Below are positions 18,510 to 27,425 of a stretch of DNA of 64,000 bases, piece after piece. Position 1 is the stretch's first letter, and each line of letters opens with the position of its first letter. The notes under the pieces were generated by a model, which was not told the origin of the DNA, did not search any database, and worked only from the letters and a program-made list of their open reading frames with translations. The position numbers were made by a program, and so were the translations under genes. Source of the DNA: Dysgonomonas sp. Marseille-P4361 (GTDB lineage Bacteria; Bacteroidota; Bacteroidia; Bacteroidales; Dysgonomonadaceae); NCBI RefSeq assembly GCF_900343125.1, contig NZ_OPYL01000001.1, positions 1 through 64,000 of the forward strand. Reading direction: 5' to 3'.

Positions 18510-20138
18510 TTAACGGTCAATATCCGGGATTACATAGTCCATAGATCCTCCGATACCAATAAAGTCTGAGATCTTTTCATCCTTACAGATCAAAGGCATA
18601 GCCGATACAGCAGCCATTGATGGAGAACGGAATTTCAAGCGATAAGGAGTTTTATCTCCTCTACTTTCAATGTAAATACCAAACTCGCCACGTCCGGCTT
18701 CAATTCTCTGATAAAATTCGCCTTCAGGTAATTTGATAATGGCTTTTGTTTTTGCCTGAAAATCTCCCTCAGGAATATTATCTATTAATTGTTCGATGAT
18801 ATGCAAAGATTCTTCTATTTCGTCCAAACGATTCAAATAACGAGCATAAGCGTCACCTTCCTCGCGAATCACCTCTTTGAATTCTACCTTATCATACAAA
18901 GCGTAAGGGATATGCTTGCGAATATCACAAGAGAAACCAGAAGCACGACCTGCAGGACCAGTTACAGCATAAGATATTGCATCTTCCTTAGACAGAATGC
19001 CTAAACCTTTCATACGCCCAACAGCAATCACATTACCAGTAAACAGCTTGTTGTATTGTAACAAAGCTTTACGCATTACCGGGATAAATGCTTTTACGTC
19101 TTTCTGGAAGTCATCCTTAATATCGAACATCACTCCTCCTATCACGTTGTAGTTGATAATCAAGCGACCACCAGTATTTTTTTCTATTATTTTAAGAATT
19201 TCTTCACGCTCACGCATTCCGTATATAAATGCGGTAGTAGCTCCCAAGTCCATACACATTGTACCCCATGCTACAAGATGAGAATCGATACGATTCAACT
19301 CATCCATGATAGTACGTATATATTGAGCTCTTTCCGGAATCTCAATTCCCGCTGCTTTTTCTACACACATACACAATCCGTGACGGTTGATATTAGCAGA
19401 AAGATAATCTAAACGGTCTGTGAAGTGTAGTATTTGAGGATAAGACAGCTTTTCGCTCAACTTTTCTATTCCTCTATGAATATATCCACTATGGACATCT
19501 ATTTTCTTTACAATCTCACCATCCAATGCCACACGAAAGTGCATTACTCCGTGAGTAGAAGGGTGTTGAGGACCTATATTGATTATATAATCATCCGGCT
19601 CGAAGATATTTATTTTCTCTTCTTTCAGTTTTCCGCCAACCTCCATTATGCGAGGAGCAATATCTACAATATCTTTACTCTCTACATTAACAGCATTAAG
19701 CACAGGATTTGCATCGTAGTCTTTTCTCAAAGGGAACCCTACCCAGTCTGAATTAAGAAAGAACCTACGCATATCAGGATTATTTATAAAACGTATTCCT
19801 AACATCGCAAATACTTCTCTCTCATTATAATGAGCTGTTTCCCATATATCAGTTACAGTGTAAAGAAGTGGATCTTCTCGGTCATCTGTACCCGTTTTTA
19901 CAGCAACTTCTACTGACAAATCTTTTGAAGGACAAAGCAAATAGGTTACCATCAACTTTTCTCCTTCATCCGTTCCGGTCAACATTGCTAAATAATCGAA
20001 TGGCATATCAGCATTGTCATGCAATGCTATAGCCAACTGACGAAGTTTATCGGGTTCGACTGTTACCGTTAATGGAGCCTTATCTTCTATGACAGCCTCC
20101 GGAACAGCCTCAAGTATTACCTTCTTGATATTTTCCAT
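18510..20138 (-). CDS. nuoCD: Complex I fused subunit NuoCD
   Basis: A 542-residue natural fusion. Residues 1-150 are NuoC (30-kDa subunit), ending in the block FPLRKDYDANPV. From about residue 165 NuoD (49-kDa) follows with IGPQHPSTHGVMHF, the His/Asp quinone-pocket region (VHSGYIHRGIEKL, HFTDRLDY) and a C-terminal GGSMDYVIPDIDR. The fusion is usual in Bacteroidota. It explains why the operon has ten rather than eleven ORFs for eleven subunits. Confidence 0.97.
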   Translation of the reverse strand: MENIKKVILEAVPEAVIEDKAPLTVTVEPDKLRQLAIALHDNADMPFDYLAMLTGTDEGEKLMVTYLLCPSKDLSVEVAVKTGTDDREDPLLYTVTDIWETAHYNEREVFAMLGIRFINNPDMRRFFLNSDWVGFPLRKDYDANPVLNAVNVESKDIVDIAPRIMEVGGKLKEEKINIFEPDDYIINIGPQHPSTHGVMHFRVALDGEIVKKIDVHSGYIHRGIEKLSEKLSYPQILHFTDRLDYLSANINRHGLCMCVEKAAGIEIPERAQYIRTIMDELNRIDSHLVAWGTMCMDLGATTAFIYGMREREEILKIIEKNTGGRLIINYNVIGGVMFDIKDDFQKDVKAFIPVMRKALLQYNKLFTGNVIAVGRMKGLGILSKEDAISYAVTGPAGRASGFSCDIRKHIPYALYDKVEFKEVIREEGDAYARYLNRLDEIEESLHIIEQLIDNIPEGDFQAKTKAIIKLPEGEFYQRIEAGRGEFGIYIESRGDKTPYRLKFRSPSMAAVSAMPLICKDEKISDFIGIGGSMDYVIPDIDR

Positions 20139-20163
20139 CGATAATTTCTGGTTATATCTTATT

Positions 20164-20727
20164 TTATTTTTTTACTTTAAACATAAAGCGCTCTAGCTTT
20201 ATTTTACGTTGTAACTGCATTAGTCCATAGAACAAAGCCTCTGGACGAGGAGGACATCCTGGGACATAAACATCTACAGGTATTATTTCATCAATACCTT
20301 TCACAACATGATAAGAGTCTACAAAAGGACCTCCTGATATAGCACAACTTCCCATTGCTATCACATACTTAGGTTCTGCCATCTGATCGTAAACACGTTT
20401 CAGCAGAGGAGCCATCTTATGCACAATTGTCCCTGCTACAACCATAGTATCAGCCTGACGTGGACTGTTACGAGTAACCTCCATTCCAAAACGAGCCAAA
20501 TCGTAACGAGAAGCTGCAGCTGCCATAAATTCAATTCCACAACAGCTTGTAGCAAAAGCCAAAGGCCACACAGAATTCGAACGTCCCCAGTTTATCAGGT
20601 CATCTAATTTCCCAACAACAATAGGCACGCCTCCTTCGCGAAGCTCTTTTACATAATCTTCAAGGTATTCATTATCCTTAAAATCTTCATTAGGAATACC
20701 TTTTATATAAATATTTTTTATTTCCAT
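20164..20727 (-). CDS. nuoB: Complex I subunit NuoB
   Basis: A 187-residue subunit that carries the terminal 4Fe-4S cluster N2 next to the quinone site. The tandem Cys pair [21 protein letters not shown] and the last ligand [11 protein letters not shown] are all present. I chose the ATG at 20727: the longer reading frame to 20838 lies inside nuoA and adds a non-homologous 37 residues. The start overlaps the nuoA stop by 10 nt (ATGGAAATAA), implying translational coupling. Confidence 0.96.
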   Translation of the reverse strand: MEIKNIYIKGIPNEDFKDNEYLEDYVKELREGGVPIVVGKLDDLINWGRSNSVWPLAFATSCCGIEFMAAAASRYDLARFGMEVTRNSPRQADTMVVAGTIVHKMAPLLKRVYDQMAEPKYVIAMGSCAISGGPFVDSYHVVKGIDEIIPVDVYVPGCPPRPEALFYGLMQLQRKIKLERFMFKVKK

Positions 20728-21071
20728 TTTAGAGCTCCTTTCTTCCAAGCATAAGCCAAGCCTAAGCCTAGTATTAAAATAAAGAACAATATACAATACA
20801 AACCTGGCATCCCTAATTCTCTTACAACTGTTGCCCATGGAAACAAGAAGATAGCCTCCACATCAAACATCAGATAAAGAATAGCAAAAAGATAATAACC
20901 TACCTTAAATTGCATCCAAGATGTTCCATGTGTAGGAATTCCACATTCATAAGGTTCTCCTTTTTGGGCATTAAAAGACTTCGGGGATAATAAAATCGCC
21001 ATACCTAATCCGGCACAGACGAGCAACATTCCTGTTAGAAGAACGACTAAAAAAAGAGCAGAAGTACTCAT
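20718..21071 (-). CDS. nuoA: Complex I subunit NuoA
   Basis: A 117-residue subunit with three membrane helices. The loop ending [20 protein letters not shown] carries the conserved Cys region, and helix 2 contains [13 protein letters not shown] with its acidic pair. It is the first gene of the operon. No clear TTTG/TAnnTTTG promoter is visible on the minus strand in 21072-21200. Confidence 0.96.
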   Translation of the reverse strand: MSTSALFLVVLLTGMLLVCAGLGMAILLSPKSFNAQKGEPYECGIPTHGTSWMQFKVGYYLFAILYLMFDVEAIFLFPWATVVRELGMPGLYCILFFILILGLGLAYAWKKGALKWK

Positions 21072-21197
21072 GTTTTATATTATATTAGTATAATCTCTGT
21101 TATTTGTCTGTTTTGCAGTATACTTTTGCGACATTATGACACATAGCCCGTTGAAAAAATATAACAAAACCCACTCTACAATGGCGGCAAAATTAAA

Positions 21198-21228
21198 CTT
21201 TTATTTTTTAAACACAAAAAAATAAAAG
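21198..21228 (-). terminator. AT-only hairpin after the glycosyltransferase gene
   Basis: CTTTTATTTTTT / AAAAAATAAAAG, a perfect 12-bp stem with a 7-nt loop, lies 45 nt past the glycosyltransferase stop and upstream of nuoA. The stem is weak because it has little G or C, so a terminator role is only likely. Confidence 0.4.
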
Positions 21229-21273
21229 GTCAAAATACTCAAATTTGACAACTATAGATTACAAAATAGACTT

Positions 21274-22200
21274 TTAAGCTTTTTCTCTAACGATATAGAT
21301 TGGACGTTTTTTTGTTTCCAAATAGGTTTTAGACAGATATTGCCCCAAAATCCCCAAACAAAACAACTGAATTCCTCCCATAAAGAAAATAGCACAAATA
21401 AGAGAAGGATATCCCGCAACCGGGTCTCCCCAAATCAGAGTTTTTGCGATAATAACGCAAATCATAAAAAATGCGATTAAGCAAAATAAGATCCCAAACA
21501 AGGAAGCTATTAACAAAGGTCTGGTTGAAAAGGCAATAATACCTTCTAATGAATAAAGGAATAAACCAATAAAAGACCACTTCGTTTCGCCAGCTACACG
21601 CTCTACATTTTCAAAGGCAACCCATTTCGTCTTAAAACCTACCCAACCAAAAATACCTTTAGAAAAACGATTATACTCTCCCATATCTAAGATAGAGTCA
21701 ACCATTTGCCTTGTCATTAAGCGAAAATCGCGCGCTCCATCCACAACTTCGGTATCGGAGATACTATTGATCAGTTTGTAAAATTGTTTTGCAAAAAAAG
21801 AACGAACCGGAGGCTCCCCTTTTCTATCTAAACGGCGAGTGGCCACACAATCATAATCCTCCGTCTTAAGGGTTTCATACATACCTTTGATTAGAGATGG
21901 CGGATCTTGCAAGTCGGCATCAATAAGGGATATATAATCACCTGTCGCCTCTCTCAATCCTGCGTAAATACCAGCTTCTTTCCCAAAGTTTCTTGAAAAA
22001 GACACATAATGCACTCTATCATCTGACTGTTGCAATTCCTTTAGCAGAGGGAGTGTTCGATCTTTAGATCCATCATTTATAAAGATAAACTCGAACTCTT
22101 GCTCAGGCATTTCTTCTGCCAATTTTACGATCTCTTTATAAAGGAAAGGTAAAGCTTGTTCTTCATTATAGCAAGGTACGATTAACGATATCTTATCCAT
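21274..22200 (-). CDS. GtrB/DPM1-like family 2 glycosyltransferase
   Basis: A 308-residue protein. The N-terminal GT-A catalytic domain (1-215) has the nucleotide-sugar motifs VPCYNEE and NDGSKD, and the metal-binding DADLQD (Asp94 and Asp96). Two C-terminal membrane helices follow (about 225-255 and 265-290). This layout is that of enzymes that move a sugar from UDP- or GDP-sugar to polyprenyl phosphate on the inner face of the membrane for later use in lipid, glycan or protein modification. The sugar is not predictable. It is transcribed alone from the promoter at 22228-22258. Confidence 0.88.
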   Translation of the reverse strand: MDKISLIVPCYNEEQALPFLYKEIVKLAEEMPEQEFEFIFINDGSKDRTLPLLKELQQSDDRVHYVSFSRNFGKEAGIYAGLREATGDYISLIDADLQDPPSLIKGMYETLKTEDYDCVATRRLDRKGEPPVRSFFAKQFYKLINSISDTEVVDGARDFRLMTRQMVDSILDMGEYNRFSKGIFGWVGFKTKWVAFENVERVAGETKWSFIGLFLYSLEGIIAFSTRPLLIASLFGILFCLIAFFMICVIIAKTLIWGDPVAGYPSLICAIFFMGGIQLFCLGILGQYLSKTYLETKKRPIYIVREKA

Positions 22201-22227
22201 GTTTTATGTATTGGTTTATGTTATGCG

Positions 22228-22258
22228 CAAAGTTATATTCTTTCGCCACTTACACAAA
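22228..22258 (-). promoter_or_regulatory. Promoter for the glycosyltransferase gene
   Basis: Minus-strand TTTG (22255-22258), a 19-nt spacer and TAACTTTG (22228-22235), a full consensus match, with a predicted start about 20 nt before the ATG at 22200. Confidence 0.6.
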
Positions 22259-22266
22259 AGAATTGA

Positions 22267-23334
22267 TTATAAATTAACTTCTATCTGCTCCAAATATTTA
22301 TGTATAAGCCGAGATACGGGAAAGGAATCTACAGTTTCTAGTTTTACTGATACATAAGCGTCACTCAGCAGTATACTCGACACATTAACCAAGTAAAAAG
22401 ACGTATATATTACCTGATGAGAGAGAACATGCTTCACTGAAGACATTTCTCTTATCTGAACATTCTTAGCTTCTGAAAACAACAAACGAAATTCCTCATC
22501 TTTCAACAACTCTTCGAGCCGCATCGCCTTAGACTTCTCTATCAAGGGGAACTCATACAGATTTTGCCAAATATCCTTATCTACGCGTTTTCTCAAAAAC
22601 GTATTTTCACCATAACGGATATCGAAATAATAAAAATAACGTTCTCTGATCTTCAGTTTTTTTTCTTTTACAGGTAGCTCTTTCACCCTGCCCTCAGCAT
22701 AAGAAACACATAAGGTAGACAAAGGGCATATCTCACAATTAGGCGAAACCGGCACACATTGCAATGCTCCAAATTCCATTATTGCCTGATTGTGAATCCC
22801 CGGATTACTTATATTTAATAATGCCTGAGCCAGCTCAGAGAATTCTTTTTTTCCTTTAGTTGTATTAATAGGTGTATCTATAGCGAATAATCTTGATAAA
22901 ACTCGATACACATTCCCATCCAACACCGCATATGGTGCTCCATATGCAAAAGAGACTATGGCCGCAGCTGTATACTCCCCCACCCCTTTTAGAGCAAGCA
23001 CATCTTTATATTCTTTTGGAAAATCCCCTCCATGAGAGTTCATAATCATCTTTGACGCCGCATGCATATTTCTAGCTCTGCTATAATAGCCCAACCCCTG
23101 CCACAATTTCAACACTTCTTCTTCTTCCGCTGAAGCAAGTATATTTACAGTTGGAAATCTTTCGACGAACCTCTGAAAATATTCATATCCCTGATCTACT
23201 CTAGTCTGCTGAAGAATAACCTCTGATATCCAGATAACATATGGATCTTGAGTATCACGCCAAGGTAAATTTCTTTTATGATCATTATACCAATCGATCA
23301 ATATATTGCTTATCCTTAAATCTTTTTTACTCAT
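22267..23334 (-). CDS. mutY: A/G-specific adenine DNA glycosylase
   Basis: Removes adenine mispaired with 8-oxoguanine or guanine. The HhH-GPD fold holds the catalytic Glu38 (SEVILQQT) and Asp139 (VLDGNVYRVLSRLF). The hairpin LKGVGEYTAAAI is present. The 4Fe-4S cluster ligands are Cys193, 200, 203 and 209 (C-X6-C-X2-C-X5-C). The C-terminal ~120 residues form the NUDIX-like 8-oxoG recognition domain, including VKHVLSHQ. The 355-residue length is normal. It is divergent from the HU gene; an 8-bp hairpin (23359-23378) lies in its leader. Confidence 0.95.
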   Translation of the reverse strand: MSKKDLRISNILIDWYNDHKRNLPWRDTQDPYVIWISEVILQQTRVDQGYEYFQRFVERFPTVNILASAEEEEVLKLWQGLGYYSRARNMHAASKMIMNSHGGDFPKEYKDVLALKGVGEYTAAAIVSFAYGAPYAVLDGNVYRVLSRLFAIDTPINTTKGKKEFSELAQALLNISNPGIHNQAIMEFGALQCVPVSPNCEICPLSTLCVSYAEGRVKELPVKEKKLKIRERYFYYFDIRYGENTFLRKRVDKDIWQNLYEFPLIEKSKAMRLEELLKDEEFRLLFSEAKNVQIREMSSVKHVLSHQVIYTSFYLVNVSSILLSDAYVSVKLETVDSFPVSRLIHKYLEQIEVNL

Positions 23335-23413
23335 TTACAATTATTTATAAACACTCTGACTTTCTCTATTGAGAAAGTTAATTTACTCGTCTTTTACAAA
23401 AAAATGATAATTA

Positions 23414-23448
23414 TTTGTTTCAAAGGTAAATAAAAAGCTATATATTTG
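23414..23448 (+). promoter_or_regulatory. Promoter for the HU gene
   Basis: TTTG (23414-23417) and TATATTTG (23441-23448) are separated by 23 nt, near the consensus spacing. The expected start is about 40 nt before the HU ATG at 23494. Confidence 0.55.
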
Positions 23449-23493
23449 CAGTCCAAAAAATTAATTACTAGAATTTTAAAAGACAATAAAAAA

Positions 23494-23769
23494 ATGACAA
23501 AAGCTGATATCGTTAACGAGATTGCCAAGAATACAGGCATTGACAAAGCTACTGTATTAAAGACAGTTGAATCGTTTATGGAGGTAGTAAAAGATGCCCT
23601 AAGCAAAGATGAGAACGTTTATTTAAGAGGTTTTGGTAGTTTTATCGTTAAAACTAGAGCGCAAAAAACAGCTCGTAATATCTCTAAAAATACGACTATC
23701 ATCATCCCGGCACATTCAATCCCGGCGTTCAAACCAGCTAAAACTTTCGTTAACCAAGTTAGAAAGTAA
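23494..23769 (+). CDS. HU-family nucleoid DNA-binding protein
   Basis: A 91-residue HU/IHF-type protein that bends DNA as a dimer. It has the helical N-terminus (MTKADIVNEIAKNTGIDKA), the LRGFGSF turn, and a beta-arm region ending in the PAFKPAK motif. I chose the ATG at 23494 because it gives the canonical HU N-terminus; the frame opens 48 nt earlier, inside the promoter. The next gene is the tiny basic protein 40 nt downstream. Confidence 0.95.
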   Translation: MTKADIVNEIAKNTGIDKATVLKTVESFMEVVKDALSKDENVYLRGFGSFIVKTRAQKTARNISKNTTIIIPAHSIPAFKPAKTFVNQVRK

Positions 23770-23809
23770 TAAAAAGAACTTATTAATTAATTATTAAATA
23801 CATACTACA

Positions 23810-23902
23810 ATGCCAAGCGGAAAGAAAAGAAAAAGACATAAAATGTCTACGCACAAGCGCAAAAAAAGACTAAGAAAGAACAGACATAAAAAGAAAAAAT
23901 AA
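23810..23902 (+). CDS. 30-residue basic ribosomal-type protein (AURKAIP1/COX24, mS38-like)
   Basis: The ORF encodes 30 residues, MPSGKKRKRHKMSTHKRKKR followed by LRKNRHKKKK. About two thirds are Lys or Arg. The pattern KRKRHKMSTHKRKKRLRKNRHK matches the C-terminal motif of the mitochondrial ribosomal protein mS38 (AURKAIP1/COX24 family), annotated widely in Bacteroidota between HU and RNase G. It is probably a ribosome-bound peptide. It is too short for usual gene callers and easily missed. The ATG is the only in-frame start that gives the full motif. Confidence 0.8.
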   Translation: MPSGKKRKRHKMSTHKRKKRLRKNRHKKKK

Positions 23903-24071
23903 GTCTAACTCTTTCTTTGAGGGAAATATACGAGAACAAACTTGTAAATTATTCAATTTAGGGTTTGTTCTTTGTGTATTTTAGATCACGCTCCTCTTAT
24001 TTTATTAATAGAGAGGATGACTCTTATACAGATTTATTGATTAAATCTAATTTAAACACTAAAGTATAGTT

Positions 24072-25646
24072 ATGAATAGCGAATTAATTATCGATGTCCA
24101 ACCGGATGAAGTTTCTATCGCTGTACTCGAAGATAAAAAACTTGTAGAGCTACAGAAAGAAGGAACAGATGCTTCATATGCGGTAGGCAACATCTATGCT
24201 GGCAAGGTAAAAAAGCTAATGCCAGGATTAAATGCTGCTTTTATAGATATTGGATATAAGAAAGACGCTTTTCTTCACTATTTAGATCTTGGTGCTCAAT
24301 TTAACTCCGTTGATAGGTTTTACAAACAAGCACTTGCCGACAAGAAGAAATTCCCGAACATATCAAAAATGAAGCTAGAGCCGGAAATTGACAAAAACGG
24401 CACAATTAGCGACATTTTAAAACCAGGGCAAGAAATACTCGTACAAATAGCCAAAGAACCTATATCAACAAAAGGCCCCCGCCTAACATCCGAATTGTCT
24501 TTAGCCGGACGATTCCTTGTCGTAATACCTTTCAACGACAAAGTCTCCGTTTCACAGAAAATAAAATCCAAAGAAGAAAGAGCTCGCCTCAGACAGCTAA
24601 TTCAAAGTATAAAACCTAAAAATTTTGGTGTTATTGTAAGAACAGTAGCCGAAGGGAAAAAGGTTGCAGACTTGGATACCGAGCTAAAAACTCTTATAAA
24701 GAGATGGGAAGACAACCTCCCTAAAATACAAAAAGCGAAGCTCCCTACTTTAATTTTCGAAGAAACCGGACGCATAGTCGGACTACTGCGAGACATATTT
24801 AATCCTAGCTTTCAAGAAATACATGTTAACGATCTAAATACATGCAATCAGATCAAGGATTATATTTCATTCATAGCTCCGGACAAAAAAAATATTGTCA
24901 AATTATACTCGGGAGAACTTCCTGTTTTTGACAACTTTGGAATTACAAAACAAATCAAAGCCCTTTTCGGCAAAACAGTTACATTCCGAAATGGTGCATA
25001 TTTGATTATAGAACATACCGAGGCTTTACATGTCATTGATGTCAACAGTGGCAACAGATCTAAAAAGCCGGAAGCTGGTCAGGAGAACAATGCCTGGGAA
25101 GTAAACACTGCTGCGGCAGAAGAAATAGCCAGACAACTTAGATTGCGAGATATGGGGGGTATCATCGTAATCGACTTTATAGACATGACTGAGGGTGAGC
25201 ACCGAAGTCAGCTGATAGCCAAAATGCAAGAACTGATGGCTAACGATCGTGCCAAACATAATATACTGCCGTTAAGCAAATTTGGCTTAATGCAGATAAC
25301 CAGACAACGCGTTCGCCCTGAAATGGAAATTTCGACTACCGAGACTTGTCCTACATGTTTTGGAAGAGGAGAGATAAGACCATCTATCTTATTCACCGAT
25401 ACCTTGCGAATGAAAATCAGTTATCTTGTCAAAGATTTAAAAGTAAAGAAATTCACTCTGCATATACATCCATATGTAGCAGCATTTATCAATAAAGGAT
25501 TTCCTTCCCTAAAATGGCAGTGGAAATGGAGATATGGAATGGGAGTTAAAATAATTCCAAACCAAAGTCTGGCATTTCTTGAATACCATTTTTATGACAA
25601 CGAAGGAGAAGAAATTGATATGAAGCAAGATTTTGAAGTAAAATAA
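24072..25646 (+). CDS. rng: Ribonuclease G
   Basis: A 524-residue endoribonuclease of the RNase E/G family, acting in rRNA maturation and mRNA turnover. The S1 domain begins near residue 38 (GNIYAGKVKKLMPGLNAAFIDIG). The DNase I-like catalytic domain has metal-binding Asp323 (HVIDVNSG) and Asp368 (IVIDFIDM). The zinc-link CPTCFGRG (Cys426, Cys429) supports dimerisation. There is no long unstructured C-terminal scaffold, so it is the RNase G rather than the RNase E type. It follows the tiny basic protein by 169 nt with no clear promoter, and ends at a strong terminator. Confidence 0.94.
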   Translation: MNSELIIDVQPDEVSIAVLEDKKLVELQKEGTDASYAVGNIYAGKVKKLMPGLNAAFIDIGYKKDAFLHYLDLGAQFNSVDRFYKQALADKKKFPNISKMKLEPEIDKNGTISDILKPGQEILVQIAKEPISTKGPRLTSELSLAGRFLVVIPFNDKVSVSQKIKSKEERARLRQLIQSIKPKNFGVIVRTVAEGKKVADLDTELKTLIKRWEDNLPKIQKAKLPTLIFEETGRIVGLLRDIFNPSFQEIHVNDLNTCNQIKDYISFIAPDKKNIVKLYSGELPVFDNFGITKQIKALFGKTVTFRNGAYLIIEHTEALHVIDVNSGNRSKKPEAGQENNAWEVNTAAAEEIARQLRLRDMGGIIVIDFIDMTEGEHRSQLIAKMQELMANDRAKHNILPLSKFGLMQITRQRVRPEMEISTTETCPTCFGRGEIRPSILFTDTLRMKISYLVKDLKVKKFTLHIHPYVAAFINKGFPSLKWQWKWRYGMGVKIIPNQSLAFLEYHFYDNEGEEIDMKQDFEVK

Positions 25647-25660
25647 AATTACTTTTACAA

Positions 25661-25692
25661 AAAGAGGAACTAAACTAGTTCCTCTTTTTTAA
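25661..25692 (+). terminator. Terminator after rng
   Basis: AAAGAGGAACTA / TAGTTCCTCTTT, a 12-bp stem with a 3-nt loop, runs directly into a T run 14 nt after the rng stop. Confidence 0.9.
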
Positions 25693-25708
25693 TTTCCAGT
25701 TATATTCG

Positions 25709-25716
25709 TATTTTTG
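25709..25716 (+). promoter_or_regulatory. -7 element for rlmH
   Basis: TATTTTTG fits TAnnTTTG and lies 26 nt before the rlmH ATG. No exact TTTG is found at -33, only a T run, so the promoter assignment is tentative. Confidence 0.4.
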
Positions 25717-25742
25717 ACAGTATAAAACAACTCTACCAGAAT

Positions 25743-26216
25743 ATGAAAATAATCTTGCTCACAATAGGAAAAACAGACCTAAACTATTTTTCTGAAGGCA
25801 TTAAAGAGTACGAGAAAAGACTCGCACATTATATCCCATTCGAAATACAGATTATTTCCGATATCAAAAACACTAAAAAACTAACTACCGAACAACAAAA
25901 AGAAAAAGAAGGTGAGCTAATTCTCAAAAACATTCAAAACGGAGATTATGTTGTTTTGTTAGATGAAAAAGGCAAAGATTTTACTTCTACTCAGTTCGCA
26001 TCATATATAGAAAAAAAATCTCATGTAGTATCTAAAAGATTAATCTTTATCATTGGAGGCCCTTATGGTTTCTCTCCAAATGTATATGATAAGGCAAATG
26101 AGAAGATAACACTTTCTAAAATGACATTCTCTCACCAAATGGTCCGTCTCATATTTGTAGAACAGTTGTACCGGGCTATGACTATCTTAAACAACGAACC
26201 CTATCATCACGAATAA
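25743..26216 (+). CDS. rlmH: 23S rRNA pseudouridine-1915 N3-methyltransferase
   Basis: A 157-residue SPOUT-class enzyme that methylates Psi1915 in helix 69 of 23S rRNA using S-adenosylmethionine. The trefoil-knot SAM site is seen as VVLLDEKGKDFTS and FIIGGPYGFSP, and the C-terminus MTFSHQMVRLIFVEQLYRAM followed by NEPYHHE is the family signature. The length is standard. Confidence 0.96.
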   Translation: MKIILLTIGKTDLNYFSEGIKEYEKRLAHYIPFEIQIISDIKNTKKLTTEQQKEKEGELILKNIQNGDYVVLLDEKGKDFTSTQFASYIEKKSHVVSKRLIFIIGGPYGFSPNVYDKANEKITLSKMTFSHQMVRLIFVEQLYRAMTILNNEPYHHE

Positions 26217-26250
26217 TGTTTCTTTCTATATAGTTAATCTATACTGGCAC

Positions 26251-27369
26251 ATGAATAAAAATACAGCATATTTTATAGGAATTATTTTTTCAATAATCCT
26301 ACTATACTCCTGCAACAGCAAAGAGACTCAATCTTCTCAGAAAGAAATAGAGTCAGAAGCTACATTCACTAACCCTCTTCTACCTACGGGAGCAAGACCT
26401 TGGGCTACTTTCTATAACGGAGAATATTTCTATTTACAAGATGCCGATGACAGAATTATCTTGTGGCGAACCAATGATATTACAAATATAAAGAATGCTC
26501 CAAGTAAAGAAATATGGATACCCAAAGACAAGAATAGTGCATCTCATCTATGGGCGCCGGAATTACACAGAATAGATGGTAAATGGTACATCTATTTTGC
26601 CGCCGATGATGGCAATACAGACAACCATCAACTATATGTCATCGAGAATGAGGCGGAAGATCCTTTTGAGGGTGAATTTATAATGAAAGGAAGAATAAAA
26701 ACTGATAAAGAAGATAATTGGGCAATACATCCTAGTGTTTTTAAACATAAAGAGGAGCTATATTTAATATGGTCTGGATGGCAAACAAGAAGAATAGAGA
26801 CCGAAACCCAATGCATATATATTGCCAAAATGGAAAATCCTTGGACTCTAGCATCAGAAAGAGTTCTTATATCTAAGCCCGAATACGAATGGGAACGTCA
26901 ATGGATAAATCCTGACGGGAGTAAAACAGGCTATCCCATATATGTAAATGAAGATCCTCAATGCTACTATACTAAAGATAAGAACAAAATATTAATATAT
27001 TATGCAGCGAGTGGCACTTGGACTCCATATTATGCCGTAGGATTATTAGCAGCAGACAGCAATAGCGATCTGCTGGATGCTAAATCTTGGACTAAATCAG
27101 AAATACCTGTTTTTATTCAGAATATTGAAAATCAAGTCTTTGCAACAGGAACTCCTTGCTTTATTCCTTCACCTGACGGAGAAGAAACTTATTTTCTTTA
27201 CCAGGCTCGTTCTATCGAGAAAGAACCTTATGGATCTCTCCCTGCCAGCACGATGGACACCCGTTCCCCTCGTCTACAAAAGATGGAATGGGATGAAGAT
27301 GGTGTTCCTATTCTAGGGGAAGCTTTATCCGAAATAGAGAAAATAAAAAAACCTTCCGGAACAAAATAA
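26251..27369 (+). CDS. GH43-like lipoprotein with degenerate active site
   Basis: A 372-residue lipoprotein (signal ending IILLYSC; Cys21). The remainder is a five-bladed GH43 propeller most like arabinofuranosidase-type members, with LWAPELHRIDGKWYIYFAA, WSGW and YAASGTWTPYYAVGLL at the expected places. The usual catalytic base segment DPW reads RPW (Arg49). The pKa-modulating Asp of IDG reads IHP (His160). The metal-associated GHxSF block reads GTPCF. Only the acid region NEDP (Glu234) is kept. Such changes suggest a non-catalytic or altered-function protein. It follows rlmH by 34 nt and ends at its own terminator. Confidence 0.75.
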   Translation: MNKNTAYFIGIIFSIILLYSCNSKETQSSQKEIESEATFTNPLLPTGARPWATFYNGEYFYLQDADDRIILWRTNDITNIKNAPSKEIWIPKDKNSASHLWAPELHRIDGKWYIYFAADDGNTDNHQLYVIENEAEDPFEGEFIMKGRIKTDKEDNWAIHPSVFKHKEELYLIWSGWQTRRIETETQCIYIAKMENPWTLASERVLISKPEYEWERQWINPDGSKTGYPIYVNEDPQCYYTKDKNKILIYYAASGTWTPYYAVGLLAADSNSDLLDAKSWTKSEIPVFIQNIENQVFATGTPCFIPSPDGEETYFLYQARSIEKEPYGSLPASTMDTRSPRLQKMEWDEDGVPILGEALSEIEKIKKPSGTK

Positions 27370-27394
27370 CTTATATAAATTCCTATTATAGCAG

Positions 27395-27425
27395 AAAACT
27401 TAGCCAATATTGGCTAAGTTTTTTT
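27395..27425 (+). terminator. Terminator after the GH43-like gene
   Basis: AAACTTAGCCAATATTGGCTAAGTTT palindrome (27396-27421), followed by a T run, 26 nt after the stop codon. Confidence 0.9.

Noticed and set aside
21103-21128. Plus-strand TTTG/TACTTTTG promoter between nuoA and the glycosyltransferase
   Set aside because: The spacing is only 14 nt and no plus-strand gene or RNA follows; it would run antisense to the glycosyltransferase.
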